Of a stretch of DNA of 64,000 nucleotides, positions 29,229-37,498 are shown one piece after another. Below the pieces are notes generated by a model that had not been told where the DNA came from, made no database searches, and saw nothing but the letters and a program-made list of their open reading frames with translations. The position numbers were made by a program, and so were the translations under genes. Source of the stretch: CAVTQZ01 sp963737015 (GTDB taxonomy: Bacteria > Actinomycetota > Acidimicrobiia > Acidimicrobiales > UBA8190); the NCBI GenBank assembly GCA_963737015.1, contig CAVTQZ010000001.1:1178001-1242000 (forward strand), read 5' to 3'. How positions within the stretch are numbered: position 1 is the first letter of the stretch; the number at the start of each line of letters is the position of its first letter.

Positions 29229-29996
29229 CTATTTTAATCGCCCTCGCGATGTGGACATTCTGCTTCGAAGGGGACCAATGATTCTGTAATCGAGAGAGCT
29301 TCTCATCCTTTCGAGCAGTTGCCGCATGACGACTCGCAATTCCAAACGGTTTCTCGGAACACAATCCCAAATCATGGCATTTACAGGTGTATCTCCCTCC
29401 CAGGAATAAACGGAGTGATGAACGGCGTACGATCCTCCTGTCGGCTGCATTCCCGCATCCGAAACCTCAGGCCCGTAAACATTGAAGAACGAAGCCGGGT
29501 ATATGCGAACGTCTGCCCTATTCTCCCACCCGCCTTTGTTGAAGACCTTGGTCAACAACCCTGGACCCGTCTGATTCATAACATCCGAGTTGGTGAGGCA
29601 GGACATCGGGAAAGATGCGATGACCTCACGCAGGAAGGGGTGCGATCGCTCAGCACCAAAGATGCACGAGGCAACGAGGCCGCTCGGCTCCAGTCCACCA
29701 AAGAAGGAGTGGCCCTGGAGGAGATCACCAAGGTTCCTGAGGCATTCGACATCGGTGTCCAGGTAAATCCCTCCGAACCGTTCGACGATCTCGTACCGAG
29801 CGATATCAGACTTCTGGGAATAAGACGTAGCCCGACTAAAGAGCCGATAGTTTCTGAGCCATTGCAAATTGGAGTCGGTCCAGAGCCGAAACTCCCAGTC
29901 GGGATGATTGTGCCGCCAAGCCTCTCTGAACTCATCGGCCTTATCAGGGAGGCGGACGCTTCCGAGCCAAATGTGGTGGAAAACTCTTGGGATCAT
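29229..29996 (-). CDS. GT32-like glycosyltransferase (DXD sugar-binding)
   Basis: Predicted glycosyltransferase of 255 residues with the PF04488 (DXD sugar-binding) pattern: IPRVFHHIWLGSVRLPDK at the N-terminus, WEFRLWTDSN (about residues 34-43), and KSDIARYEIVERFGGIYLDTD (about 62-82), where D-x-D in YLDTDVE binds metal and donor. A later SNSDVMNQTGPGLLTKVF block, read here as TNSDVMNQTGPGLLTKVF, is the conserved T-G-P-x-x-L/F element. Bacterial members such as capsular transferases usually add a hexose to a glycan intermediate. It stands alone on its strand. ATG start. The specific sugar is not evident. Confidence 0.88.
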   Translation of the reverse strand: MIPRVFHHIWLGSVRLPDKADEFREAWRHNHPDWEFRLWTDSNLQWLRNYRLFSRATSYSQKSDIARYEIVERFGGIYLDTDVECLRNLGDLLQGHSFFGGLEPSGLVASCIFGAERSHPFLREVIASFPMSCLTNSDVMNQTGPGLLTKVFNKGGWENRADVRIYPASFFNVYGPEVSDAGMQPTGGSYAVHHSVYSWEGDTPVNAMIWDCVPRNRLELRVVMRQLLERMRSSLDYRIIGPLRSRMSTSRGRLK

Positions 29997-30171
29997 GGTC
30001 GTCTCAAGGACAGCGCGTGTCTACCTGACTTCGAGCCTCATCAACAGCGTCTTGCATTTGACTAGGAAGTTTGAGTCGCATTTTAGCGGCCAAAACCCCT
30101 AGACAACCCTACGATATTGCCCGACTTCGACTGCCACTTCGCCCGTCTTCCAATCGTATTGGTACGCGCTT

Positions 30172-31026
30172 CTAGCCACGACCGGTCAGCCGACCGGTCC
30201 ACCGGGCGGTCATGGCCACGAGATGGTAGGGCGCAAGACGTCGACGTCGAATGCGAGGGCCATCCTCGGCAATTTGATCGGCGACCATCGAGAGTGAGAG
30301 GCGCAGAGCGAGGTCGCTCCGAGCGGGCCCACGGAGCCCGGCTCGGGCAAGTTCCGCAAAGCCTCGCCCAAGCTTGCGATGAAGCACCCAGGTGCTGCGA
30401 AGTGTAGTGCGAGGGGAATGCAAGACCTCGGCATCGGCACTGAAGACCAACGTGTACCCCCCGGCCGTTGCGCGCCGACCGAACTCCAGGTCACCGCTGG
30501 CTGTCAATTCCGGCCGGAACTCCCCTATCGACTTAAAGACATCGCGCCGCACGAAGAGATTCGCGGTAGCGGCGAAGTGCTGCTCCTCGACGTATTCGCT
30601 CTGACGCAAGTAGGTGCCGCGATCGTAGAGCTCCCACATGCTGGGCCGTTCGCTCGTTGCTCGCTGGCGGATGGCTCCGCCAACCAGGTCCGCCCCCCCC
30701 GACAGGGCAGCCACTCCCGAGGCGAGCCACTTGGGGGTGACGAGGCAGTCCGCATCGGTAAGCGCGATCACATCACCCCGCGCAGCCCTGATGCCCGTAT
30801 TGCGGGCCGCATAGGGGCCCCACGCGGGCTCTTCCAACAGACGTGCATGCACGGGGTGTCTCGTGGAAATAGAGCGTGTGGCGTCAGCAGAGCCATTGTC
30901 CACGACGATTACTTCAAAGGGCGGAGCGGTCTCTTGGGAAACCAGCGCATCCAAACATGAAGGCAGATTCGACTCCTCGTTCCGCACTGGTATGACAACA
31001 CTGACTAAAGGGGCCTCATGTCTCAC
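30172..31026 (-). CDS. Glycosyltransferase family 2
   Basis: Final gene of a five-gene coupled operon. GT2 features are VSVVIPVRNEESNLPSCLDA, VVDNGSADATRS (about residues 38-49), ARNTGIRAARGDVIALTDADC (about 73-93, the last part being the metal site), and GEFRPELTASGDLEFGRRA (about 157-175), with E-x-x-x-x-x-G-D-x-E near the catalytic centre. The frame is open to 31104, but the GTG at 31026 has AAGAGG (31033-31038) 6 bases upstream and is preferred; it gives an 11-base overlap with the previous gene. A run of eight G on the coding strand lies at 30693-30700. Length about 284. Confidence 0.88.
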   Translation of the reverse strand: MRHEAPLVSVVIPVRNEESNLPSCLDALVSQETAPPFEVIVVDNGSADATRSISTRHPVHARLLEEPAWGPYAARNTGIRAARGDVIALTDADCLVTPKWLASGVAALSGGADLVGGAIRQRATSERPSMWELYDRGTYLRQSEYVEEQHFAATANLFVRRDVFKSIGEFRPELTASGDLEFGRRATAGGYTLVFSADAEVLHSPRTTLRSTWVLHRKLGRGFAELARAGLRGPARSDLALRLSLSMVADQIAEDGPRIRRRRLAPYHLVAMTARWTGRLTGRG

Positions 31027-31795
31027 GCTCGACCTCTTCCACATCCAGTTGGCGGATTGGACGTGCAGGGTTTCCGGCCACAAGCCAACCGGGAGCGACA
31101 TCATTCGTGACGACGGCGTTTGCTCCGACGAACGCGCCGTCCCCGACCTGTACCCCGGCCGTCACCACGGCGTGTGCTCCGAGCCAGCTGTTCGCGCCCA
31201 CCACCGTTGGAGATGACCGGACATGATGGAAACTGGGCACATCCTGACTGGTCCGCACATGGGAGGAATCGGTCACGATCACGTACTCGGCCAGAACCGC
31301 CTTGTCTTCCACGGTCGTGGAAGTGCTGCAGTGCAAGAAGGTGCCATATCCGATGAAGACATCGTCACCGACGCGCAGCGTGCCGGACGTGTCCGCACGA
31401 AAGCCCTTTCGCAGAATCGTCCTAGCTCCGAACGACATTCTCCCGCCCAAAAACTGCAGCACGGCGTCGTCACCGACCGAGGTCTGTCCTCCAATGTCGA
31501 GGTAGTTTTGCGTGTGTGGTTGGATATCAAGTGAGATTCGACGTCCGAGCTTGATGTCGGGAGACAACCGAAGCTCGATCCGCGAGCCAGACGCCAGCGC
31601 CAGTGCTTGTGCTCGTGCTGCTAGTGAAAGCCGCCTGATCCGCCAGACAAAGCGCTGAAAGGGCCACCAAAGTCCGATAGAGGCTTGACTAGCGACACGG
31701 GTGCCGACCCTCCGATAGTTTGGCCGCGCCCTATCTGGATTCACCAAGCCGAGTCCGCGCTCGGCGGAGTTGGATGGCGAGTCCGTCTCTCTCAC
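31016..31795 (-). CDS. Left-handed beta-helix (hexapeptide) acyltransferase
   Basis: Predicted acetyltransferase of 259 residues. Hexapeptide turns run from about residue 95 to the end: LDIGGQTSVGDDAVLQFLGG, TLRVGDDVFIGYGTFLHCS, AVLAEYVIVTDSSH (with the likely catalytic His), PTVVGANSWLGAHAVVTAG, VQVGDGAFVGANAVVTNDV and the terminal WLVAGNPARPIR. This end matches acetyltransferases of the NodL/LacA/WbbJ type, which O-acetylate sugars. GTG start at 31795 overlaps the previous stop by 4 bases. In this operon it would acetylate the sugar made or transferred by its neighbours. The acetyl donor is presumed to be acetyl-CoA. Confidence 0.87.
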   Translation of the reverse strand: MRETDSPSNSAERGLGLVNPDRARPNYRRVGTRVASQASIGLWWPFQRFVWRIRRLSLAARAQALALASGSRIELRLSPDIKLGRRISLDIQPHTQNYLDIGGQTSVGDDAVLQFLGGRMSFGARTILRKGFRADTSGTLRVGDDVFIGYGTFLHCSTSTTVEDKAVLAEYVIVTDSSHVRTSQDVPSFHHVRSSPTVVGANSWLGAHAVVTAGVQVGDGAFVGANAVVTNDVAPGWLVAGNPARPIRQLDVEEVERET

Positions 31796-32919
31796 GCAGA
31801 CGATCCGATCAAGAGCTCGTCGTAGAGGTCGTCGACGGCGGCCGTGCACTTGCGGACGTCGAAGCGAGCGGCCCAGGCCGAGCCTGCAGCACTTAGTCGA
31901 CGCGCCAACTCCTCGTCGTTGAGCACAGCCACGATCGCTTCGGCAAGGGCAGAAGAGTCAGCTTCAGGGACCAAAAGAGCTGTTTTTCCTTCGGCGACGA
32001 ATTCCGGTATACCGCCATGTCGAGTCGTCACGACCGGGCGCGCAGATGCCTGTGCCTCCAGATTCACGATCAGAAGAGATTCGACGTCTCCATCCGCGGC
32101 AGTGCGGCTGGGACTCACAACCACACGGGCCCGACGGATGGCATCCCGCACTTGATCAGCCCTCCGCCTCGGGTCAGTGACCTCTACAACTACTCCAGGT
32201 CCCCCGGCACGAGCCAGCGCTTCAAGGGGACCGAACCCCACTAGGCGCAGCGTGGCTTCCGGGACTGCTTCTCGCACTCTTGGCCAAGCCGCCAACAGCG
32301 TGTCGACGCCCTTCTTCTCCACGAACCGGCCGATGAAGACGATCTCAGGCGACCCTTCAGGAATCGGGCTCGGGGTGAAGAAGGAAGTGTCGACTCCGCT
32401 CGGGATGACTCGGATCGTCCCCCGCCGTGCCCCTGCCGATAGCGCCCTTTCTGCGAGGTACTCCGACGGCACGATGACCGCACTGGCAGCATCGAGAGCG
32501 TCGCGCAACGCCCAGGGCCATCGCCGGACGTACGCCGTCACGTCTTCCCCATGGAGAGAAAGTACGAGGGGGATATGCCGGCGTCGGGCATAGCCGATTG
32601 GGTCTTGGCATCGGTAACCGTGGTGATGGTGTACCAGAGCCGGGCGGTACTTACGCGTGAACAAGAAAAGCCCCGCTGTCACTAGTCGCCGCTCAGTTGC
32701 CCCAGACAGAGATCTCGGGATCGATCCCAGGCTGTGGATTGGTCGGTGCGGAAAGGTGTCCGCGTGCTCTAACGGCAACCTGGCCACAACCACAGATGGG
32801 TGACGACTGCGCGACACGAGCGCGTAGACGAACTGCTCCGAAAGAGGAAGCCACGTCTGAAGCGTGTGTACTACCCAATGAGAACCATTGCTGGAGGCTT
32901 CAGAGACCTCTTCTGTCAC
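31792..32919 (-). CDS. Glycosyltransferase family 4 (GT-B)
   Basis: A 375-residue GT4 enzyme. The N-terminal domain includes LVHHHHGYRCQDP and LSLHGEDVTAYVR, the H-G-x-D element seen in colanic acid type GT4 enzymes such as WcaL. The donor domain shows IPSGVDTSFF, IVFIGRFVEKKGVDTLL (about residues 194-210), VVSPSRTAADGDVESLLIV and ASARPVVTTRHGGIPEFV (about 287-304). The frame runs back to 33015, but the GTG at 32919 overlaps the previous stop by 4 bases (GTGA), matching the pattern of this operon. It likely transfers the CDP- or NDP-sugar made by the two preceding genes, though that is inference. Confidence 0.9.
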   Translation of the reverse strand: MTEEVSEASSNGSHWVVHTLQTWLPLSEQFVYALVSRSRHPSVVVARLPLEHADTFPHRPIHSLGSIPRSLSGATERRLVTAGLFLFTRKYRPALVHHHHGYRCQDPIGYARRRHIPLVLSLHGEDVTAYVRRWPWALRDALDAASAVIVPSEYLAERALSAGARRGTIRVIPSGVDTSFFTPSPIPEGSPEIVFIGRFVEKKGVDTLLAAWPRVREAVPEATLRLVGFGPLEALARAGGPGVVVEVTDPRRRADQVRDAIRRARVVVSPSRTAADGDVESLLIVNLEAQASARPVVTTRHGGIPEFVAEGKTALLVPEADSSALAEAIVAVLNDEELARRLSAAGSAWAARFDVRKCTAAVDDLYDELLIGSSA

Positions 32920-33920
32920 CGTACGAGAAAGGCAGATACGGGATTCGAAAACTCGGCTCGGTACCAGGCAATCGTCTTTTGCAATCCGTCGGACAGTGAG
33001 TGCTTCGGCTCCCATCCGAGCAGCTGGCGCGCGCGACTGTTGTCGGAGCGCATCGTCCAGATCTCCGTTGGCCGCTCGGGAAGTGCACCGAACTCAGCCT
33101 CCACCGGGTTGCCGAGCAGATTGAGGAGAACGGTCGCCACTTCACGGATGGAGACGTCCTCCCCACAGCCTAAGTTGATGAGCTCGCCCTCGATTCCTGG
33201 AACCGCTCCAGCCCGCACCAGGCCGTCCACGATGTCTTCGACGTAATTGAACTCCCGTGTCTGACGTCCCTGAGTCATCCGGATCCTCTCGCCGCGAAGG
33301 GCCCGCATGATGATCTCCGGGATCACACGGTCGGCGCTCTGCGCAGGGCCGTATGCGTTGAAGGGCCGGAGCCGAACGATCGGAGACCCCCGACCCTCCC
33401 AGAAGACACGGCAGAAGCACTCGGCGGCGTATTTGCTCGCCGCATACGGCGACACAGGGTGTACTGGGCTCTCCTCTCGGAAAGGCGCGGCGATGTCCCC
33501 GTATATCTCGCTGGTTCCCATGTTCACAAAGCGGTGATAACCGCTACCCTCGAGAGCTTGAAGAAGATTGACAGTGCCCTGGAGATTCGCCTGGACGCAC
33601 TCATCAACGCGGTGCCACGACTTTCCTACATGTGTGTAGGCACCGAGATGAAAGATGTGCGACGGCGCCACAGTCTCGACAAGTGCCTCGACCGCACCTC
33701 GATCAGTCAAGTTAGCCTCGTGGAGCTTTATCCGGTCACGTAAGTCCCCCAGCCGTACCGGATACACACTCGAGGTGGCGCTGGTAAGGGCATGGACCTC
33801 GGTACCGTCTGCCACCAGACGACGTACGAGATGAGAGCCGATAAACCCTGTTCCTCCCGTAACGAGAGCGCGTGCTCCAACAGGTAACGAGGACGACGCG
33901 GCGGAGGGTGGCTCGCTCAT
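32916..33920 (-). CDS. NAD-dependent sugar epimerase/dehydratase (extended SDR)
   Basis: Extended short-chain dehydrogenase of 334 residues acting on a nucleotide sugar. The Rossmann loop is VTGGTGFIGSHLVRRL (about residues 20-35), the cofactor-contacting FHLGAYTHVG is at about 88-97, the catalytic triad shows as GTSEIYG (about 133-139) and YAASKYAAE (Tyr-x-x-x-Lys, about 158-166), and RPFNAYGPAQSADRVIP is typical of GDP-mannose or CDP-glucose 4,6-dehydratase relatives. The ATG at 33920 overlaps the upstream stop by 4 bases. Because the gene before it encodes a CDP-glucose-type pyrophosphorylase, the most economical role is 4,6-dehydration or epimerisation of that sugar nucleotide. Confidence 0.88.
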   Translation of the reverse strand: MSEPPSAASSSLPVGARALVTGGTGFIGSHLVRRLVADGTEVHALTSATSSVYPVRLGDLRDRIKLHEANLTDRGAVEALVETVAPSHIFHLGAYTHVGKSWHRVDECVQANLQGTVNLLQALEGSGYHRFVNMGTSEIYGDIAAPFREESPVHPVSPYAASKYAAECFCRVFWEGRGSPIVRLRPFNAYGPAQSADRVIPEIIMRALRGERIRMTQGRQTREFNYVEDIVDGLVRAGAVPGIEGELINLGCGEDVSIREVATVLLNLLGNPVEAEFGALPERPTEIWTMRSDNSRARQLLGWEPKHSLSDGLQKTIAWYRAEFSNPVSAFLVR

Positions 33921-34636
33921 GAAAGTCTCCCATTCCACGTGGCCGCTCCCAACCACGGTGGAGGTCCGTCGGCACAGAGGGCACTCAACTCCAGGGCATC
34001 CTTGTATGTATCCATCGAGCGCCAGAAACCTTTGTGTCTGAATGCGAAAAGCTCCTCGGCCGACCCGAGAGCGGGAAGGATCCCACGTTCAAGGTCTTCG
34101 TCCTCAAACCACTCTGCGGCCCTTTCGTCGAACACGAAGAACCCCACGTTGATCCAGTGGTCCTGCAGCACTGGCTTCTCTCTGAATCGTTTGACTTGCC
34201 CATCAGATCCGCTCTCGATCGTCCCGTATTGCGACGGGAGCGGGACCGTAGTGAGCGTTGCTGATCCTGGGTGTGAACGGTGGAAATCCAGAAGCTTGCC
34301 CAGATCGATGTCTCCCAGACCATCGGCGTAAGTCACGAAGAACGTGTCTCCCATGTGCGGCGCGCACTGTGTGACTCGACCTCCTGTATTCGTGTCCTCC
34401 CCCGTGTCTCGGACATCCACCCGCCACTCCCTGGGCAAGGTCGCTGCGAAGCCTTCGATGAGCTCCGCTTTGAAGCCTGCGGCGAGCACGAAATCAGTGA
34501 ACCCTTGGCGTGCGTAAATCTCCATCACCTGACCCAACACCGGTCGGCCGGCGACCTCGAGAAGGGGTTTTGGCACTTCGAGCGTCCGCGGATACGCACG
34601 GGTTCCCTTGCCTCCACACAAAATCAGAGTACGCAA
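33917..34636 (-). CDS. rfbF: Glucose-1-phosphate cytidylyltransferase-like nucleotidyltransferase
   Basis: Sugar-nucleotide pyrophosphorylase of 239 residues, first gene of the leftward operon. It shows LILCGGKGTRAYPRT (about residues 4-18, nucleotide-binding loop), PKPLLEVAGRPVLGQVM (about 22-38), FFVTYADGLGDIDLGKLL with the metal-binding Asp (about 98-115), and NVGFFVFDE (about 162-170). The YADGLGD block and short length are as in RfbF, which makes CDP-glucose from glucose-1-phosphate and CTP. Other NDP-sugar synthetases remain possible. The TTG at 34636 is chosen over an upstream GTG/ATG because GAGGAAG (34642-34648) sits 5 bases before it. Confidence 0.82.
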   Translation of the reverse strand: MRTLILCGGKGTRAYPRTLEVPKPLLEVAGRPVLGQVMEIYARQGFTDFVLAAGFKAELIEGFAATLPREWRVDVRDTGEDTNTGGRVTQCAPHMGDTFFVTYADGLGDIDLGKLLDFHRSHPGSATLTTVPLPSQYGTIESGSDGQVKRFREKPVLQDHWINVGFFVFDERAAEWFEDEDLERGILPALGSAEELFAFRHKGFWRSMDTYKDALELSALCADGPPPWLGAATWNGRLS

Positions 34637-34706
34637 TGTGGCTTCCTCGAATATTCTGCCGCGTCGCCATCGAATCGGCACAGGTTTACACGTCTAATGT
34701 AACCAC

Positions 34707-35546
34707 GTGGACGCAGGCAGCCCGGACGTCTGTATATATGTGGCGAGCGCTAACACGAATCCAGCGACCGAGCTGTGCATTCGCACCATTCATCGTCACG
34801 CCGGATACCCGTTTGAACTCGTCGTAGGGGATGGCGCCTCCCAGGACGGGTCGCTCCAGGTGCTACGTGACCTTGCAGGGCGTGGCTGGTTGCAGCTTCA
34901 GGAGGCAACTGGCTGGCGGCAGCACACTGAATGGCTCGATGAGTGGCTTGCCTCGTGCGACCGCCGATATGCCGTATTCGTCGACTCTGACGTCGCGTTC
35001 CTCCAGGAAGGCTGGTTACGCGACCTCGTGGCCACCGCTCGGTCGACCGAGGCGGCGCTAGTTTGCGCCGAACTAGGCCCCGAGATCCCAAACCACCCAT
35101 TACCCGGATCTGCCAAACCAGTTCGCCTTGCAGCTCGACCAAGTGCTCACCTCCTGCTGCTCGATGTGCTTCAGGTCAAGAGCCTCGGAACGAGCTTCGC
35201 TCCATCGATCGAGGAGGCTGACGTTCCCGAAGGACTCATCTCGCACGATGCGGTAGCCAAATTTTTCATCGACCTTCAGCGAAAGGGCCTGCACTACGAA
35301 GTAATGCAACCGGCGTTCACCGCCAAGTTCAGACATTGGGGTGGCCTTTCCTGGCGCAGCCGCAAGCTCTGGCCCGACTTCTGGCCTGGGTGGGACCTCG
35401 TGAAGATACTGACAAAGATCAGGATCACCTTACGCATTTATCGTAGGAGATGGCCTTCGCCTTCCCAGTACTGCGTTACCCCACATCATCTGAAGGCAGA
35501 CGATGCCAGCGCCCGATCAAAGATCAGTACGCCCCATAGCTGCTAA
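34707..35546 (+). CDS. GT2-like glycosyltransferase
   Basis: A 279-residue GT-A-like protein. CIYVASANTNPATELCIRTI replaces the usual first strand, followed by LVVGDGASQDGSLQVL (about residues 38-53), which has the D-G-A-S-x-D-G nucleotide-binding loop, and AVFVDSDVAFLQEGW (about 89-103), with D-S-D as metal motif. The remainder is unusual, and the tail is basic. It is therefore a divergent GT2 member. It is divergent from the operon at 30172-34636, with about 70 bases between starts, and overlaps the sugar-phosphate transferase tail to tail by 23 bases. GTG start; no clear ribosome binding site. Confidence 0.72.
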   Translation: MDAGSPDVCIYVASANTNPATELCIRTIHRHAGYPFELVVGDGASQDGSLQVLRDLAGRGWLQLQEATGWRQHTEWLDEWLASCDRRYAVFVDSDVAFLQEGWLRDLVATARSTEAALVCAELGPEIPNHPLPGSAKPVRLAARPSAHLLLLDVLQVKSLGTSFAPSIEEADVPEGLISHDAVAKFFIDLQRKGLHYEVMQPAFTAKFRHWGGLSWRSRKLWPDFWPGWDLVKILTKIRITLRIYRRRWPSPSQYCVTPHHLKADDASARSKISTPHSC

Positions 35547-37146
35547 TCACGACCCAGAGAGTGCGGAACAAGATCCGAAGGTCGAGGCCGAGCGACCAAC
35601 AGTTGACGTAGAGGTGGTCCAAGCGGCACATCTCGGCAAACGGCAGTTCGTTACGTCCCGACACCTGCCACATACCGGTGATCCCGGGCCTGACTGAATA
35701 ACGGCGGAGCGCCCATCCGTCGATCGTGGCGGCGTCTTTGAGCATGAAGGGCCTCGGACCTACCAAGGCCATGTCACCGAGCAGAACATTCAACAACTGC
35801 GGGAGTTCATCAATACTCTTGCGCCGAAGAAACCTGCCGACAGGGGTCAGTCGAGGGTCGTTCTTCAGCTTCGGGAAGGGTCCTGTCACCGACTCGCCTT
35901 CGGGTGTCAGTGGGCTGATATCGGCCTGCTGGACATGCATGGTCCGGAACTTCAACATCGCGAATTGCCGACCGTTGTGACCCACTCGAATCTGCCGGAA
36001 GAGCACCGGCCCCGGGGAGGTGAGGCGAATAGCAAGAGCAATGACAATGAAGAACGGTGCAAGAACCAACATCGCAAGTCCCGCGACGAGGACGTCCGTC
36101 GTCCGCTTCACGGTCCGCGGCCACCAACCAAAGGTTGCAGGAGCGATGTTTAGGCCCGCAATACCCGAACCGAGCTCATGCATCTTTGCGCTTGCCGGCA
36201 GCACCTCGAAGAGCCGAGGAATGACGGTAATGGGCAGCCGTCCTTCGAGAGGCCTCAGGGCCTGGATGATCTCGTCCGGCTGGCTACGGGTGAACGCCAC
36301 TACGACATGACTCACGCTCTCCACCGCGCAAATATCCGAGAGGACGCGCAGCGGTCCAAGACAAAGCGACGGATCCACGGGGTCGTCGTCGACATAACCC
36401 ACGACCCTCACATTCGGCGACTGAGCCATCTGATCCGCGACGCGGTCTGCAACAACCCCGCTGCCCACAATCAGCACCCTGTGGACGCGACCTTCTTGAG
36501 TTCCCCGCAATTTGTGATAAGTGACCCGTGCTCCAGCAACACCGGTCAAGCTCAGAAGGCACATCCCGAGCACCGAATCCAGAGCAGGTGGATAGATACT
36601 CAAGACGGCAAACGCTGCCTGCCACACGGCGAGGACCACGAGCCCCCCTGCCGCAAGTGGTAGCGCGAGGACATGAACCTGGTCAGAGAAAACAGGGCGC
36701 CCCAACGAAGGACGCCGTGTCGAGGTGAGGATGGCTGCCAGCAATGGGATGACCACGGCCAACCGCCCGAACGTAGCCACAAAAGCCAGGGCCGGCGACG
36801 GTGACAGGTGACCTATCGCGTGATACACAGAACAAACGAGAGCGACCGAGAGCGCAGCAGCGGTCAGGCCGACGTAGTCGACTATCAGGTCCGTGGGGCC
36901 GAGACCGGAGCGTTCGACCAAGTAGCGGCTCGCGGGATCGAGCGCTTCCACGGTAACTTGAGGCAGTGCCTCGGTACCCACGGCACTTAGGGCCGGCCCT
37001 GAGTTCAGTGAATCCGACCGAGAGAGGTTTCTAGGTACGACGCGAGCCGGACGTGCGACCGGCTCCCCGGGTGCCGGACTTTCCATGGACATCAGACCCA
37101 CGTCACCCCCGCCTTCACTAGCTGTGTCTGGCCGACGTCGGTACAT
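35524..37146 (-). CDS. Polyprenyl glycosylphosphotransferase (priming sugar-1-P transferase)
   Basis: Initiating enzyme that moves a sugar-1-phosphate onto undecaprenyl phosphate at the membrane. The layout is that of WbaP/ExoY-type long proteins: about four membrane segments (about residues 90-215), a Rossmann-like middle (VLIVGSGVVADRVADQM), a fifth membrane segment (LVAGLAMLVLAPFFIVIALA), then the catalytic domain with LFRQIRVGHNGRQFAMLKFRT, NDPRLTPVGRFLRRKSIDELP and NVLLGDMALVGPRPF, which carry the conserved Lys/Arg and Asp-Glu residues. VRPGITGMWQVSGR follows. Length 540 is normal. The ATG at 37146 is chosen; a GTG at 37161 is also possible. It likely starts assembly for the whole locus. 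Confidence 0.93.
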   Translation of the reverse strand: MYRRRPDTASEGGGDVGLMSMESPAPGEPVARPARVVPRNLSRSDSLNSGPALSAVGTEALPQVTVEALDPASRYLVERSGLGPTDLIVDYVGLTAAALSVALVCSVYHAIGHLSPSPALAFVATFGRLAVVIPLLAAILTSTRRPSLGRPVFSDQVHVLALPLAAGGLVVLAVWQAAFAVLSIYPPALDSVLGMCLLSLTGVAGARVTYHKLRGTQEGRVHRVLIVGSGVVADRVADQMAQSPNVRVVGYVDDDPVDPSLCLGPLRVLSDICAVESVSHVVVAFTRSQPDEIIQALRPLEGRLPITVIPRLFEVLPASAKMHELGSGIAGLNIAPATFGWWPRTVKRTTDVLVAGLAMLVLAPFFIVIALAIRLTSPGPVLFRQIRVGHNGRQFAMLKFRTMHVQQADISPLTPEGESVTGPFPKLKNDPRLTPVGRFLRRKSIDELPQLLNVLLGDMALVGPRPFMLKDAATIDGWALRRYSVRPGITGMWQVSGRNELPFAEMCRLDHLYVNCWSLGLDLRILFRTLWVVISSYGAY

Positions 37147-37498
37147 AACCCTTCCGATCACCTTTGAGTGTTCGGATTGTGCAGCCAGGCCTCTTTCCTG
37201 CCTCTTCCCAGCTGAACACTGCTAGTGCTTCCCCTCCGCCAAGACTCGCCCGCCACGGTGGTATAACTCTCTCCCGGTGCCCTCCTTGCGCCACCGGAAG
37301 TCCCAGCGGGCGACCCAACGCCAGGAGGCAATTCCACGCTTGAATTCCCTGGTACAGGACTCTTCCGAGTCGGAATGCCCAAACCCCAGAGGATCGTAAC
37401 CAGGGGGACCCGAGGCTCGATAGTGACGAATTGTGTTCCGCAGAGACGCAGTGGACTCTTCATGTCGCTGCTCGGTGATGGGCCCTAGGGGATTATCT
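37147..37498. other. Divergent promoter region, about 350 bases
   Basis: Non-coding space between the leftward priming transferase and the rightward GT2. It should hold both promoters. I could not pick out a convincing -35/-10 pair. A TAGGGGA (about 37485-37491) precedes the TTG at 37499 by about 8 bases. Confidence 0.35.

Noticed and set aside
29319..30065. Rightward 248-codon frame over the GT32-like gene
   Set aside because: Exactly antisense to a gene with clear DXD motifs; no motif of its own.
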